From contig SHWZ01000005.1 in the NCBI GenBank assembly GCA_009693575.1, positions 19,082 to 83,081 on the forward strand: DNA of 64,000 nucleotides, in the 5' to 3' direction. Source of the stretch: Flavobacteriaceae bacterium. GTDB lineage: Bacteria; Bacteroidota; Bacteroidia; UKL13-3. The notes beneath the pieces were generated by a model that had not been told where the DNA came from, did no database searches, and saw only the letters and a program-made list of their open reading frames with translations. The translations under genes were made by a program, and so were the position numbers. Positions 49,534-59,689 of the stretch are shown here, one piece after another. Numbering within the stretch: the stretch's first letter is position 1; every line of letters begins with the position of its first letter.

Positions 49534-50073
49534 ATGTTAGAAAATCTTGGCATCGGCACCCGCCTCACACACGCAGACCTTGGCGAAGGCGTGGTGGTAA
49601 ACGAAAAATCAGCCACTTATTCTGTGTGTTACATAAAACACGGAATGCGTGAATTGCAAAAAACCGATTCGGAAAAAGTGACCGTGACCGACCAGCTCGA
49701 CCCTGACGAAGACAACGTGAGCCTCTTCGATGTGGAACGCATCCTGACACATGTGGTAAAAAAATATATTGAATACCCGGAGCAAGTAGAACTGGGCGTG
49801 AAATGGAAAGGAGGCAAAATGATACTGAAGCCCGGCGACTCAGGCTTGGCCAGCAAGGAAGTTCCCATCGAACAATTCTTTCATAAAATAGTGATGGCCC
49901 GCGACCGCATGCGGACATTGGAGCAACGCATCAACGCCAACCCCAAGCTGGAAGACGAAGAAAAGGTGAACCTACAGCAGTATATCACCAAAGTGTACGG
50001 AAGCCTCACCACCTTCAATATATTCTTCAAAAACGAATCGGATAAGTTTGTGGGGGATAAGGGAGATTATTAA
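49534..50073 (+). CDS. Conserved hypothetical protein
   Basis: MLENLGIGTRLTHADLGEGVVVNEKSATYSVCYIKHGMREL...; unique coding frame in this slot. Confidence 0.75.
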   Translation: MLENLGIGTRLTHADLGEGVVVNEKSATYSVCYIKHGMRELQKTDSEKVTVTDQLDPDEDNVSLFDVERILTHVVKKYIEYPEQVELGVKWKGGKMILKPGDSGLASKEVPIEQFFHKIVMARDRMRTLEQRINANPKLEDEEKVNLQQYITKVYGSLTTFNIFFKNESDKFVGDKGDY

Positions 50074-50197
50074 GGGTGAGTGGACTCAGCGTGTACTTTA
50101 GCACCTCACCTCATATATCCACCAAGTCCCTACCCTGCTCATGCCAAGCTCTAAGAGACTCGGCTACGAAAAAATCACATAGTTTTGCCATCAAAAA

Positions 50198-50878
50198 ATG
50201 AAACTCACTTACTACGGCCATTCCTGTTTTCTGTTGGATACTGGCAGCCACCAAATACTGTTCGACCCATTTATCCGAGGCAACGAGCTGGCCAAGCACA
50301 TCCATGTGGATGAAATAAGCCCCGACTTTATATGCCTGAGCCATGCCCACCAAGACCACATGGCAGACTGCGAAGAGATAGCCAACCGCAGCGGGGCATT
50401 GGTGATATGCAATTGGGAAATACACGAGTGGCTGAACAAAAAAGGCATGACCAATACCCATCCCATGAACATGGGCGGCTGGCGGCAATTTGGTTTTGGC
50501 CGGTTGCGATGTGTGGCAGCCTTGCACAGCAGCATGTTGCCCGATGGCAACAATGGTGGCAACCCTATGGGATTCGTGCTTGAAATTGCCGACAAAAAGA
50601 TATACTATGCCGGCGACACAGCCCTCACAATGGATATGAAACTGGTAGGCGAATACTGGAAGCCCGACATAGCCCTGCTGCCCCTTGGTGGCAACTTTAC
50701 GATGGATGTGGAGGATGCCCTGCTGTGTTCCGACTTTATCCAATGCAACACCATTGTGGGGATGCACTTCGACACCTTTGGCTACATAGTGATGGATAAG
50801 TCTGCCGCTGCCAAAGCATTTGCCGACAGGCACAAAACCCTGCACCTGATGGATATTGGCAAAACCCGCGATATTTAA
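50198..50878 (+). CDS. UlaG-like metal-dependent hydrolase (MBL fold)
   Basis: KLTYYGHSCFLL, LSHAHQDHMADCEEIA, YAGDTALTMDMKLVGEYWKPDIALLPLGGNFTMD, GMHFDTF. Confidence 0.93.
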   Translation: MKLTYYGHSCFLLDTGSHQILFDPFIRGNELAKHIHVDEISPDFICLSHAHQDHMADCEEIANRSGALVICNWEIHEWLNKKGMTNTHPMNMGGWRQFGFGRLRCVAALHSSMLPDGNNGGNPMGFVLEIADKKIYYAGDTALTMDMKLVGEYWKPDIALLPLGGNFTMDVEDALLCSDFIQCNTIVGMHFDTFGYIVMDKSAAAKAFADRHKTLHLMDIGKTRDI

Positions 50879-50929
50879 GCCCATCTTTGTAAGCTTTATT
50901 AAGGCAAGATATTTGACAAGCAACCAACC

Positions 50930-52372
50930 GTGCATTCTACTTTCAGAAAAACAAGTTCCCTATCAATCGTGCTACTGCTGGCAGAGTTTGCTCATGCCCA
51001 ACTTCAGTTTCAGAGCATACGCCACGACTATGGAACTATACCCAAAGCCCGCAAGCTGATGTCGGAATTTGTGGTGACCAACACAGGTGCTACTGATGAA
51101 TACATACTTCGGCTAAGTGGTAGCAGGCAGTTTTCATTTGTGTTTATGCAAGAAGTACTGAAGCCCGGGCAGAGCGATACCGTAAAACTGCTTTATGCAC
51201 CGCAGCAAAAAGGAGCTTTCAGCGAGAAGATACAAGTATATTTGAGTAGTCCAATGGAGCCTATTACGTTAAGCATAAAAGGGGTAGTAGGGGAGCTTGA
51301 CCCCGACGCACTTTCTATATGTTATTCATTCAAATACAATCACCCCAACGACTATCAGGCAGTAGCGGTTACTGGGCAAAAGGTGACAGTAATAGACAAG
51401 AAAACGGGTAAGCCCATCCCTGAAGCTTTTGTTCAGGTGTTCTCGCTGTCCGACCGCATCTCGTCCGACTATACAAAGGCTGACGGCACGGTTGGCTTTA
51501 TACTTCCGCCCAACCTGTATGAACTACGTGTGCGAGCCGATTTCTATACTTCGGCTACCCAAGAACAATACATGAACAAAACCACAACGGATGTAGTGAT
51601 AGCCTTGGAACGAAATGAAGATATAACCGACACAGCCATTTTGCAAAGCACCCAAGTGCAGGCTGTTCGGATTGACACCGTAAAACCTCTGGAAGTAGTA
51701 ATACCAAAAGTGGACACAATGCCAGTGGTAGTATCAACACCAAAGGATACGGTGATAATACCACCATTAGATAATACACCAAAGCCCGAACTGTTGAACG
51801 GACTGCTAAACCCAGATGTATACGCCCCAAGCAATGTCGTTTTTCTCTTGGATATTTCTGGCTCCATGCAGCAGGAAACTCGACTACCCTCACTAAAAAA
51901 ATCAATGAAAGCCTTGGTGGAACAGCTGCGGCATACCGACAAGATTACAATTTTGGCCTACAATGAATCAATAAAAATAGTGTTTCCCACAGGCTATGTG
52001 ACTGACAAAGCCAAGCTATTCAAACAAATAGATACGCTGAAAGCTGGTGGACTAACAGCTACCGACCGTGGCCTCAAATTGGCCTACGAAATGGCATTGA
52101 GTGGATTTATTCCTGGGGGGAATAACCAAGTGATACTGGCTACGGATGGTATTTTTGGGGTGACACCAGTAGAGAAAACTATGATAAACAAAGCTGCTCA
52201 TGCATTACAACCCGTAATACTTTCTGTGATGGGTTTTGGACTTGCTCCTGTCATCAATGAAAAGCTTGCCAACTTGGCCGCAGAGGGCAATGGAAGTTTC
52301 TTTTCAGGACGTGGTCCGGGAGGGATGACTGCATTGGCTGAAGAGATAAAAGCCAAGAGTAGGATAAAATAA
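50930..52372 (+). CDS. Secreted protein: DUF1573/Ig-like N-terminus, carboxypeptidase-regulatory-like domain, von Willebrand factor A domain
   Basis: FQSIRHDYGTIPKARKLMSEFVVTNTGATD..., VIDKKTGKPIPEAFVQVFSLSD, and VFLLDISGSMQQETRLPSLKKSMKALVEQL (MIDAS). Confidence 0.88.
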   Translation: MHSTFRKTSSLSIVLLLAEFAHAQLQFQSIRHDYGTIPKARKLMSEFVVTNTGATDEYILRLSGSRQFSFVFMQEVLKPGQSDTVKLLYAPQQKGAFSEKIQVYLSSPMEPITLSIKGVVGELDPDALSICYSFKYNHPNDYQAVAVTGQKVTVIDKKTGKPIPEAFVQVFSLSDRISSDYTKADGTVGFILPPNLYELRVRADFYTSATQEQYMNKTTTDVVIALERNEDITDTAILQSTQVQAVRIDTVKPLEVVIPKVDTMPVVVSTPKDTVIIPPLDNTPKPELLNGLLNPDVYAPSNVVFLLDISGSMQQETRLPSLKKSMKALVEQLRHTDKITILAYNESIKIVFPTGYVTDKAKLFKQIDTLKAGGLTATDRGLKLAYEMALSGFIPGGNNQVILATDGIFGVTPVEKTMINKAAHALQPVILSVMGFGLAPVINEKLANLAAEGNGSFFSGRGPGGMTALAEEIKAKSRIK

Positions 52373-52455
52373 AGTTGATGCCACTAAATGAGTTAGCAGT
52401 ACTTTTTTGCAAAAGTGGACGGACAAGTCTTTGTTGATAGGGTAAAATTCATCGC

Positions 52456-52677
52456 CTATCGGTCAAGGCCGATGAGCTTTACCTGGCCTTCCTGCTGAAA
52501 AGAGTGTTTGTCCTGGAGGTTCATTTTCACACTTTTGTCCATGTGCCCAGCTAATACATATTGGGCAAATATAATGATTTCTTCTGCCTTTCCTGGTGTG
52601 AGGGCTTCAAGAATTTCGAGCATTTTTGTTTTCATTACTGTCGCCTTCAAAAGGCCTTTTTTGTTTATTGTACTCAT
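52456..52677 (-). CDS. Small hypothetical protein (73 aa)
   Basis: Only plausible frame in a convergent gap; EILEALTPGKAEEIIIFAQYVLAG. Confidence 0.5.
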   Translation of the reverse strand: MSTINKKGLLKATVMKTKMLEILEALTPGKAEEIIIFAQYVLAGHMDKSVKMNLQDKHSFQQEGQVKLIGLDR

Positions 52678-52734
52678 AGGTTCATTTATTTATAAATTGT
52701 GAGCGATTTAGAACTAATGGCGAGTGATTGATTT

Positions 52735-54369
52735 ATGTTTGCAAAGATGAGAACTAATTTTATCGCAGTATTTTTGTTTTCCTGTGTTTCCTTACACTGT
52801 AATTTGAACAAAAAAACTAACTCAAACGTTTTTTTTTACAATGAGGATGCTGGCATTTCTTCACTAGATCCTGCGTTTTCCAAAGACCAATCTACGATTT
52901 GGGCTTGTTTGCAATTATTCAACGGGCTTGTTCAGTTAGATAGTTTCTTACATGTTTTTCCTTGCATTGCAAAAAGCTGGGAAATCACTGAAGGTGGTAA
53001 ATCGTACATATTTCACCTTCGGGCCGATGTTTTCTTCCATGAAAATGAAACTGTTTTTGGCAAGCAAAAAACAAGATTGGCCACAGCACATGATTTTGTT
53101 TATAGTTTCAAACGTTTGGTTTCGCCAACGACTGCCAGCCCTGGAGCGTGGATATTCAATGGCAAAATCTCATACCCAGACTCTGCTTTCACCGCCCCCA
53201 ACGATTCTACATTTGTCTTGCGATTGATCAATCCATTCCCGCCTATGCTTGGTTTGTTAAGTATGCCTTATTGTGCTGTGGTGCCGCACGAGGCTATTGA
53301 AAAATATAGTAAAGACATTGGCTCGCATCCAATAGGCACCGGGCCTTTCAGGTTGCGGGCTTGGCACGAGGGTATTAAATTGTTGTTGGAGCGAAACCCC
53401 TCTTATTTTGAGAAAGATGAACAGGGTAAGTCCTTGCCCTATTTGGATGGGGTAGAAGTTGGTTTTATTGAAAGTAAGCAGGCAGCTTTCTTTGAGTTTG
53501 TGAAAGGACACCTTGATTTTATGAATGGGTTGGAAAGTAGTTTCAAAGACGAGATACTAACCCGTAAAGGAAGACTGCGGCAACAGTATCAAGGCAAATT
53601 CAAGCTGGTGACTGGCCCATACCTCAACACCGAATACCTTGCCTTCATGCTCGACAGTGCACATCTTTCCGACCCAAACAATCCCTTGCGGCATCTAAAA
53701 ATGAGGCAGGCTATCGCCTACGCCATTGACCGCAAAAAAATGCTGCAATACCTACGAAACAATATTGGAAGCGGTGCCGTTCGTGGCTTTGTGCCTGATG
53801 GTTTGCCGGGCATGGCCACCGAAATTTATGCCTATAATCCAGTCAAGGCAAGGAAGCTTTTGCAGGAAGTTGGCTACGACCAAAAAACTATGCCACCTAT
53901 CGTAATCAACACCACCAAAAGCTATGTAGATCTCACTGTGTATATCCAAAACCAGTTGTCGGCTGTCGGTATAAAAAGCAGCATAGAAGTAAGCCCTGGG
54001 CCTACCCACCGCGAGATGGTGAGCAAAGGGGGGCTTTCTTTTTTTCGTGGTTCGTGGATAGCTGACTATCCTGATGCCGAGAACTACCTGTCTTTATTTT
54101 ATGGAAAAAATGCAGCACCCAATGGGCCCAATACTACCCGCTACAGTAACGCCACCTTTGACCAGCTGTATACCCAAGCCATGCAACAGCCCAACGCAGA
54201 AACCCGAAGTCAACTCTATACCCAATTGGACAGCCTGATGATGCAGGATTGCCCAGTAGTGGTGCTATTCTACGACCGTAGTATCCGCTTGGTACAAAAC
54301 ACTATTGCCGGGCTGGAAACCAACCCGATGAACAACCTTGTGCTAAAAAGGGTGAAGAAGGTGAGGTGA
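52735..54369 (+). CDS. ABC transporter (peptide/oligopeptide) substrate-binding protein
   Basis: SLDPAFSKDQSTIWACLQLFNGLVQLD, CIAKSWEITEGGKSYIFHLRADVFFHE, TAHDFVYSFKRLVSP, MRQAIAYAIDRKKML, SBP_bac_5-type. Confidence 0.9.
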   Translation: MFAKMRTNFIAVFLFSCVSLHCNLNKKTNSNVFFYNEDAGISSLDPAFSKDQSTIWACLQLFNGLVQLDSFLHVFPCIAKSWEITEGGKSYIFHLRADVFFHENETVFGKQKTRLATAHDFVYSFKRLVSPTTASPGAWIFNGKISYPDSAFTAPNDSTFVLRLINPFPPMLGLLSMPYCAVVPHEAIEKYSKDIGSHPIGTGPFRLRAWHEGIKLLLERNPSYFEKDEQGKSLPYLDGVEVGFIESKQAAFFEFVKGHLDFMNGLESSFKDEILTRKGRLRQQYQGKFKLVTGPYLNTEYLAFMLDSAHLSDPNNPLRHLKMRQAIAYAIDRKKMLQYLRNNIGSGAVRGFVPDGLPGMATEIYAYNPVKARKLLQEVGYDQKTMPPIVINTTKSYVDLTVYIQNQLSAVGIKSSIEVSPGPTHREMVSKGGLSFFRGSWIADYPDAENYLSLFYGKNAAPNGPNTTRYSNATFDQLYTQAMQQPNAETRSQLYTQLDSLMMQDCPVVVLFYDRSIRLVQNTIAGLETNPMNNLVLKRVKKVR

Positions 54370-54383
54370 GGTGAGGTGAAAGG

Positions 54384-55244
54384 CTATTTTCTCAGCACCA
54401 CTGCCTCCACACGTCTATTGGTGGTCTTTTCTTCTTCCGTTCTTTCTTCAGTAATTCTATTGGTCGCCCCCATTCCTTTGTAGCGAAGGCGTTTTTCTGA
54501 GATGCCATTCTTCACCAAAAAGTCGTAAACAGCTTTTGCTCTGGCCTCCGATAGATTCCATTTTCCAGTGTCAAAATCTTGCCCATCGCCAGCATTTTCA
54601 GGAAAACAACAGATATATCCAAGTATCTCTATTTCCAATCGAAGGTTTGCTTTCAGGCTCTCGAGCAACTCTTTCAGTGAGTTATGCGAACTGGGCAAGA
54701 AAACATGCCGTCCACCTTCAAAATTAATATTTCGCAGCACCAGCCGCTCCCCCATTTGCAGCATAGAAGTATCTATTTTGCCACTAATTTCTTTGCTGCC
54801 TTGAATTTCAACTTTTACAAGTGGTATCGTGGTTTTCCTTCTACCATATTGGATGAGTATCTCTACCCTACGGTTGGCTTGTCGGTCTGCCTCATTCCTA
54901 TTTTTGTTCAGGGGCTTGGTTTTGCCGTAGCCTTTCACCTGCTTTATCAATGTATCTGCTATATGCAAATTCGCAAAAAACCCTTTAATGGTATTGGCTC
55001 TCCTTTCCGAAAGTGAATCGTTGAACCCTGCTCGGCCAATAGAATCAGTATGCCCGCGTAGGTATATGCTTTTGATTTCGAACTTTTGCAGAAACGAATC
55101 GCTCATGTGGTTTAGCACTATCAAAGTGGCTGGTGTCAATTCGTGCTTCTCGAAATCAAAGTAAACCATACGGATGACACGTTGTGCCAAGCTAGTGGAG
55201 TACACAACTAACAGCAACCCACAAGCTAACAAAATCTTCCTCAT
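54384..55244 (-). CDS. OmpA family protein with two tandem OmpA-like domains
   Basis: IYLRGHTDSIGRAGFNDSLSERRANTIKGFF...QANRRVEILIQ and IEILGYICCF...NLSEARAKAVYDFLVKNGISEKRLRYKGMGAT...NRRVEAVVL. Confidence 0.9.
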   Translation of the reverse strand: MRKILLACGLLLVVYSTSLAQRVIRMVYFDFEKHELTPATLIVLNHMSDSFLQKFEIKSIYLRGHTDSIGRAGFNDSLSERRANTIKGFFANLHIADTLIKQVKGYGKTKPLNKNRNEADRQANRRVEILIQYGRRKTTIPLVKVEIQGSKEISGKIDTSMLQMGERLVLRNINFEGGRHVFLPSSHNSLKELLESLKANLRLEIEILGYICCFPENAGDGQDFDTGKWNLSEARAKAVYDFLVKNGISEKRLRYKGMGATNRITEERTEEEKTTNRRVEAVVLRK

Positions 55245-55439
55245 GATAGCACAAACGTAGGGGTAAGCCTTTTATTGTATTTGAGAAATGGCTGTTAACC
55301 AACGTGTATGTCTGGCTTGTGGTTTTAGAAGTTCAACCAAAGTCTTAATCCCGATTATCCTACTCAATGATTTAGCATACATTCTCTCTACTCACTTATT
55401 TTTGCATCCATTACTTGGCACGATTGCCTAACAAAATAT

Positions 55440-56141
55440 ATGAAAACCAAACTGAAGGAATTGTTGGAGTGGGATGTGCCGAACTGGAGTCAAGCACTGG
55501 CTTTCTGGCAGCCACACTTAGATGGGGCATATAAGGAAGGTACGCCCGTTCTTACCATAGGAGAACGATACGGTGGACTATCACTTTGGCTTGCAAAGCA
55601 AGGTAAGGCGAATATTTGTACTGACTATGTGATACCAAGCGACAAAGCCATGGAACTGCACCAAAGCCATGGTGTGAGTGAATTGGTGAAGTATGAAATG
55701 GTTAATATTTTCGAGTTGCCATACCCTGACAATAGCTTTGATGTAGTAGTAATAAAGTCAGTGATTGGAGGTCTGAAATTAACGTATAGTGATAAGAAAA
55801 GTCGAACCTTAGAAAACCAAAAAAAAGCAATAGCTGAAATCATTCGGGTGCTGAAACCAGGCGGAGTATACCTCGGTGCAGAGAATATGCGGGGAGGGTT
55901 GCTGCACAGATTTTTACGTAAAAAAACGGGTCGCGACAAGCACTGGAGGTATTTGGACAAAAAAGAGCTTAGTTATTTATTGGACGGATTTGCTAAAGTG
56001 TATACTAAATTTTACGGTTATCTTGGTTCCAATTTTAAGAATAAGATTTTCAATTCCCTAACATCTTTTGCAGATAAGGTTTTCTCAGCACTTTTGCCCG
56101 GTAGTAGGTTATACATTGGTTTTTTTGTTGGCAAGAAATAA
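55440..56141 (+). CDS. Class I SAM-dependent methyltransferase
   Basis: VLTIGERYGGLSLWLAKQG, NIFELPYPDNSFDVVVIKSVIGG, EIIRVLKPGGVYLGAENM. Confidence 0.88.
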   Translation: MKTKLKELLEWDVPNWSQALAFWQPHLDGAYKEGTPVLTIGERYGGLSLWLAKQGKANICTDYVIPSDKAMELHQSHGVSELVKYEMVNIFELPYPDNSFDVVVIKSVIGGLKLTYSDKKSRTLENQKKAIAEIIRVLKPGGVYLGAENMRGGLLHRFLRKKTGRDKHWRYLDKKELSYLLDGFAKVYTKFYGYLGSNFKNKIFNSLTSFADKVFSALLPGSRLYIGFFVGKK

Positions 56142-56228
56142 AACCAAAAGGCATGCGTACTTTCCTTAATGTATTTTCACAAGCTGCCAGCCCATGCAAA
56201 TCTGAAGCTAATATTGCCCCACCAAAAC

Positions 56229-56996
56229 ATGAGTAGCCTTTTTTCTTGGATTCCCAATTTTCTTACTCTTTGCAACCTACTTATGGGCTGCTTGGCCATC
56301 ATGTGTGTAGTGGATGTTCAGATAGACCCAAACAACGGCAGTCTGAGTTACAACAATCTACTGGATGCAACTGTCTTTGTTGGGCTGGGAATGCTGTTCG
56401 ACTTTGCCGACGGGCTGGCTGCAAGGTTGTTGAATGTGCATAGCAAGATTGGAAAGGAACTCGATTCACTTGCAGATGTGGTGACCTTTGGTGTAGCCCC
56501 AGCTTTTATACTTTTTAGCTTGCTTAGCCCTGCCCATGCTGACTATAGCCACTGGCCTTGGGGCAACCCACAGTACGTGCAATGCCTTGCTTTTGCTGTC
56601 GCTTTAGCATCTGCCTATCGCCTTGCCAAATTCAATGTGGACGATTCGCAGGAATATGTTTTCAAGGGCCTTCCAGTGCCCACCAATGCCCTACTTTTGT
56701 GCAGCCTGCCATGGATAGTAGCCACTGCTGATCCATCATGGTCAGCAAGGCTGAGTAATCCTTACTGGCTGTTATTCTTTATCTGTTTGTCAAGTTGGCT
56801 GCCTGTCTCCAAATTGCCCTTCATTTCTCTAAAAACGAAAGGACTGGGCTGGGCTGAAAATAAGTTCAGGTATATGCTGTTGGCTGGGGGCATCATACTT
56901 TTCGTATTGCTACAATGGTTATCCATCCCGCTGTTTATTGCTTGGTATGCTATCATTTCTTTTCTATCCGAAAAATCAAAACCCAAAGAAGCCTAA
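56229..56996 (+). CDS. pssA: CDP-diacylglycerol--serine O-phosphatidyltransferase
   Basis: SLFSWIPNFLTLCNLLMGCLAI, FDFADGLAARLLNVHSKIGKELDSLADVVTFGVAPA (CDP-alcohol phosphotransferase motif). Confidence 0.93.
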   Translation: MSSLFSWIPNFLTLCNLLMGCLAIMCVVDVQIDPNNGSLSYNNLLDATVFVGLGMLFDFADGLAARLLNVHSKIGKELDSLADVVTFGVAPAFILFSLLSPAHADYSHWPWGNPQYVQCLAFAVALASAYRLAKFNVDDSQEYVFKGLPVPTNALLLCSLPWIVATADPSWSARLSNPYWLLFFICLSSWLPVSKLPFISLKTKGLGWAENKFRYMLLAGGIILFVLLQWLSIPLFIAWYAIISFLSEKSKPKEA

Positions 56997-57067
56997 CCCC
57001 CTATCCCCCGAAAGGTGAAAGCCATACCCCACTCCCATCTCCCCGCTTCCCGCTAAAATTCACTTCA

Positions 57068-57322
57068 ATGAAATATACCGCACACATAAACATTATGCCC
57101 CAGAAAGCATTACTCGACCCGCAAGGCAAGGCTGTGACAGGCAGCATGAAAAACATTGGCCTACCAGAAATAGAAAACGTGCGTGTTGGCAAACACATCA
57201 CCCTAGAAATAGATGCCGCCAATGAAGCCGCTGCCAAAGGTAAGGTGGATGATGCGTGCACAAAGTTGTTGGCCAACCTCATCATGGAAACCTATGAGTT
57301 TCACCTGCAGCCAATGAACTAA
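57068..57322 (+). CDS. purS: Phosphoribosylformylglycinamidine synthase subunit PurS
   Basis: MKYTAHINIMPQKALLDPQGKAVTGSMKNIGLPEIENVRVGKHITLEID...CTKLLANLIMETYEF. Confidence 0.95.
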   Translation: MKYTAHINIMPQKALLDPQGKAVTGSMKNIGLPEIENVRVGKHITLEIDAANEAAAKGKVDDACTKLLANLIMETYEFHLQPMN

Positions 57323-57325
57323 TTG

Positions 57326-58585
57326 ATGAGGCGGGTAGCCCTTCTTATTTGTATATGCTCAATCTACCTAGCAAAGGCACAGGATAAAACCTATGCCATG
57401 CGTGTTATTAACGCCCTTTGCTCGGAGGAAATGAATGGCCGAGGCTATGTGAAACAGGGTGACAGAACCGCTGCCAACTATATTTCTAAGGAATATTCTT
57501 CTGTCGGCTTGAAGCCTTTTGGTAGCAACTATTTCCAATACTTTGGATTCCCTGTTAACTATTTTCCATATGATATTTCCGTATGGCTTGATGGGCTTCA
57601 ACTAAAGCCTGGCATTGATTTTCTTGTGTCGCCCGACTGCCCTCCACTTTCTGGGAACTACAAATTAGTGTATGTCGATTCGGAAACTGTGACCATCGAA
57701 AGCCGCTTCAAGAATTTTTTGCGGAAACGGATTCGCAACCGCTTCGTGATTATTGATAAAACAAAACCTTGGATGACGGCAGAAAAAGTGCATCAAATGG
57801 AAAGCAACACTATGCTGGCCAAAGGTTTTATCTACCTTGAAAATAAGCTGACTTGGGGCGTTTCAACCGAACGTAAGCAGCCCGTAAAGCTGCATGTTTT
57901 AAAATCAGTAGCCCGCAGTTTTTTCAGGATGGTGAGGGTAGAAATATTGGCCGACATCAGCCATAGCTATCCTACCCAAAACGTGATTGGATATATCCCT
58001 GGCACACAGTATCCCGATTCGTTTGTGGTGCTAACCGCCCATTACGACCACCTTGGCCGCATGGGGCCTGATGCACTTTTTGCAGGTGCAAACGACAATG
58101 CTTCGGGGGTTGCAATGCTGTTGGATATGGCCAAATACTACAAACTGCATCCACCCAAAATGAGCATGGCTTTTATATGCTTTGCAGGTGAAGAAGCAGG
58201 GTTGCTGGGTTCGGCTTTTTATGTGAGCAATCCTGTCTTTCCGTTAGAAAAAATTCGCTTCCTGCTGAACATGGATTTGATGGGTACGGGCGAAAATGGG
58301 ATGACGGTGGTGAACGCAACGTTGTTCAAACAGGAATATGATACACTGGTGTATTTGAATGATGGGCTTGGATATCTGAAGACGGTGAACCCACGAGGCA
58401 AGGCAGCCAATTCAGACCATTATTGGTTTGGTGAAAAAGGAGTGAGATGCTTCTTTGTTTATCTTCTAGGTGATTACACCTTCTATCACGATGTATTTGA
58501 CCGCCCTGATATGCTTAGCCTGAAAAAATACGACGAATCATTCAAGCTGCTTTCACGGTTTTTGGACACCCTGACTGGCAACTAA
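57326..58585 (+). CDS. M28 family metallopeptidase (secreted)
   Basis: Signal peptide; VVLTAHYDHLGRMG, GANDNASGVAMLLDMAKY, FAGEEAGLLGSAFYV, NSDHYWFGEKGVRCFFVYL. Confidence 0.92.
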   Translation: MRRVALLICICSIYLAKAQDKTYAMRVINALCSEEMNGRGYVKQGDRTAANYISKEYSSVGLKPFGSNYFQYFGFPVNYFPYDISVWLDGLQLKPGIDFLVSPDCPPLSGNYKLVYVDSETVTIESRFKNFLRKRIRNRFVIIDKTKPWMTAEKVHQMESNTMLAKGFIYLENKLTWGVSTERKQPVKLHVLKSVARSFFRMVRVEILADISHSYPTQNVIGYIPGTQYPDSFVVLTAHYDHLGRMGPDALFAGANDNASGVAMLLDMAKYYKLHPPKMSMAFICFAGEEAGLLGSAFYVSNPVFPLEKIRFLLNMDLMGTGENGMTVVNATLFKQEYDTLVYLNDGLGYLKTVNPRGKAANSDHYWFGEKGVRCFFVYLLGDYTFYHDVFDRPDMLSLKKYDESFKLLSRFLDTLTGN

Positions 58586-58663
58586 GCCTTCCCATGTATC
58601 TTATTCATTCTTAGGCTTTCTAATCAAAGTGCAATATCCCCTTACCTTTGCCGTTTAATTGGC

Positions 58664-59689
58664 ATGGAAGAAAACAAGAACCCTTATACTTTTCATTTGC
58701 TAGACCTTTTGCAGGTTTTCTGGCGTTGGCGTGCGAAAATAATTGTGGTCACATTGCTGTCTGGTGTGCTTATGGCCGTGTTCTCTGGGCCCTGGTTCAT
58801 CACTCCCAAGTTCAAGAGCGACATGATATTTTTTCCTACGGTGAACAACTCTTTCTCTGCCTCTTTCTTGAGGGAAAATGGAGAGAAAGCCGACCCTTTG
58901 GAATTTGGAACGGAAACTCAGGTGGAGGAGATGCTCCAAATACTCAACTCCGATTTGATGAAGGGTGAAGTCATTCGAAGGTTCAACTTGATGTACAACT
59001 ACAACATTGACACTACCGACAAATACAAGTACCAAAAGCTTGGCAACATCTACGACCACAATATTTCTTTCAAGCGTACCGAATTTACTTCGATACTTTG
59101 CACCGTGCAAGACGAAGACAAGCAAACAGCCTCCGACATGGTGGATGGCATTTCGCTGATAATAGATTCGCTGAAAACGGCCATACAAAGGCAGGTGGCT
59201 TATCAGGCATTGGCCATGGTGGAAAATTTGTACCACGAAAAGCAGCAAGAGATAAAATGGTTGAACGATTCGCTGGAAATATTGGCACAAATGGGTGTGT
59301 ACAATGCATCGGAGCAGGCTAAAACCCTAACCGACCGCCTGAGCAAAGGAGGTTTTAGTCAAGGCGAAATAGAGAAGCAGCAGCAACTGTTGGCTAAATA
59401 TGGAAGAGCCTACGAAACCCTGAGCCGCACCGTGCATCTGGAACTGGAAAAGCTGAGCGACCTGAAAAAAAAATACGACGAGGCTAAAGTAGACGCCAAC
59501 TCGAGCCTTACCCACAAATTTGTGGTGAGCAAAAGTGGCCGTAGCGAAATAAAGTCGTACCCCATCCGCTCCATGATGGTGATGGTGGCATTGTTTAGCA
59601 CCTTCCTGCTTTCGCTTGTCTTAATTTTTATTTTTGAAAAGATATACAAACCCCTTCGCCAAGGCAATGCTGAAACAGCTAAAGCCTGA
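58664..59689 (+). CDS. Wzz/chain-length-determinant domain protein
   Basis: N-terminal VFWRWRAKIIVVTLLSGVLMAVFS and C-terminal TM SMMVMVALFSTFLLSLVLIFIFEKIYKP flanking a coiled coil. Confidence 0.82.
   Translation: MEENKNPYTFHLLDLLQVFWRWRAKIIVVTLLSGVLMAVFSGPWFITPKFKSDMIFFPTVNNSFSASFLRENGEKADPLEFGTETQVEEMLQILNSDLMKGEVIRRFNLMYNYNIDTTDKYKYQKLGNIYDHNISFKRTEFTSILCTVQDEDKQTASDMVDGISLIIDSLKTAIQRQVAYQALAMVENLYHEKQQEIKWLNDSLEILAQMGVYNASEQAKTLTDRLSKGGFSQGEIEKQQQLLAKYGRAYETLSRTVHLELEKLSDLKKKYDEAKVDANSSLTHKFVVSKSGRSEIKSYPIRSMMVMVALFSTFLLSLVLIFIFEKIYKPLRQGNAETAKA

Noticed and set aside
50111-50935. 274-aa minus-strand ORF antisense to the UlaG-like hydrolase
   Set aside because: Shadow of a well-supported MBL-fold gene; no recognisable motifs of its own.
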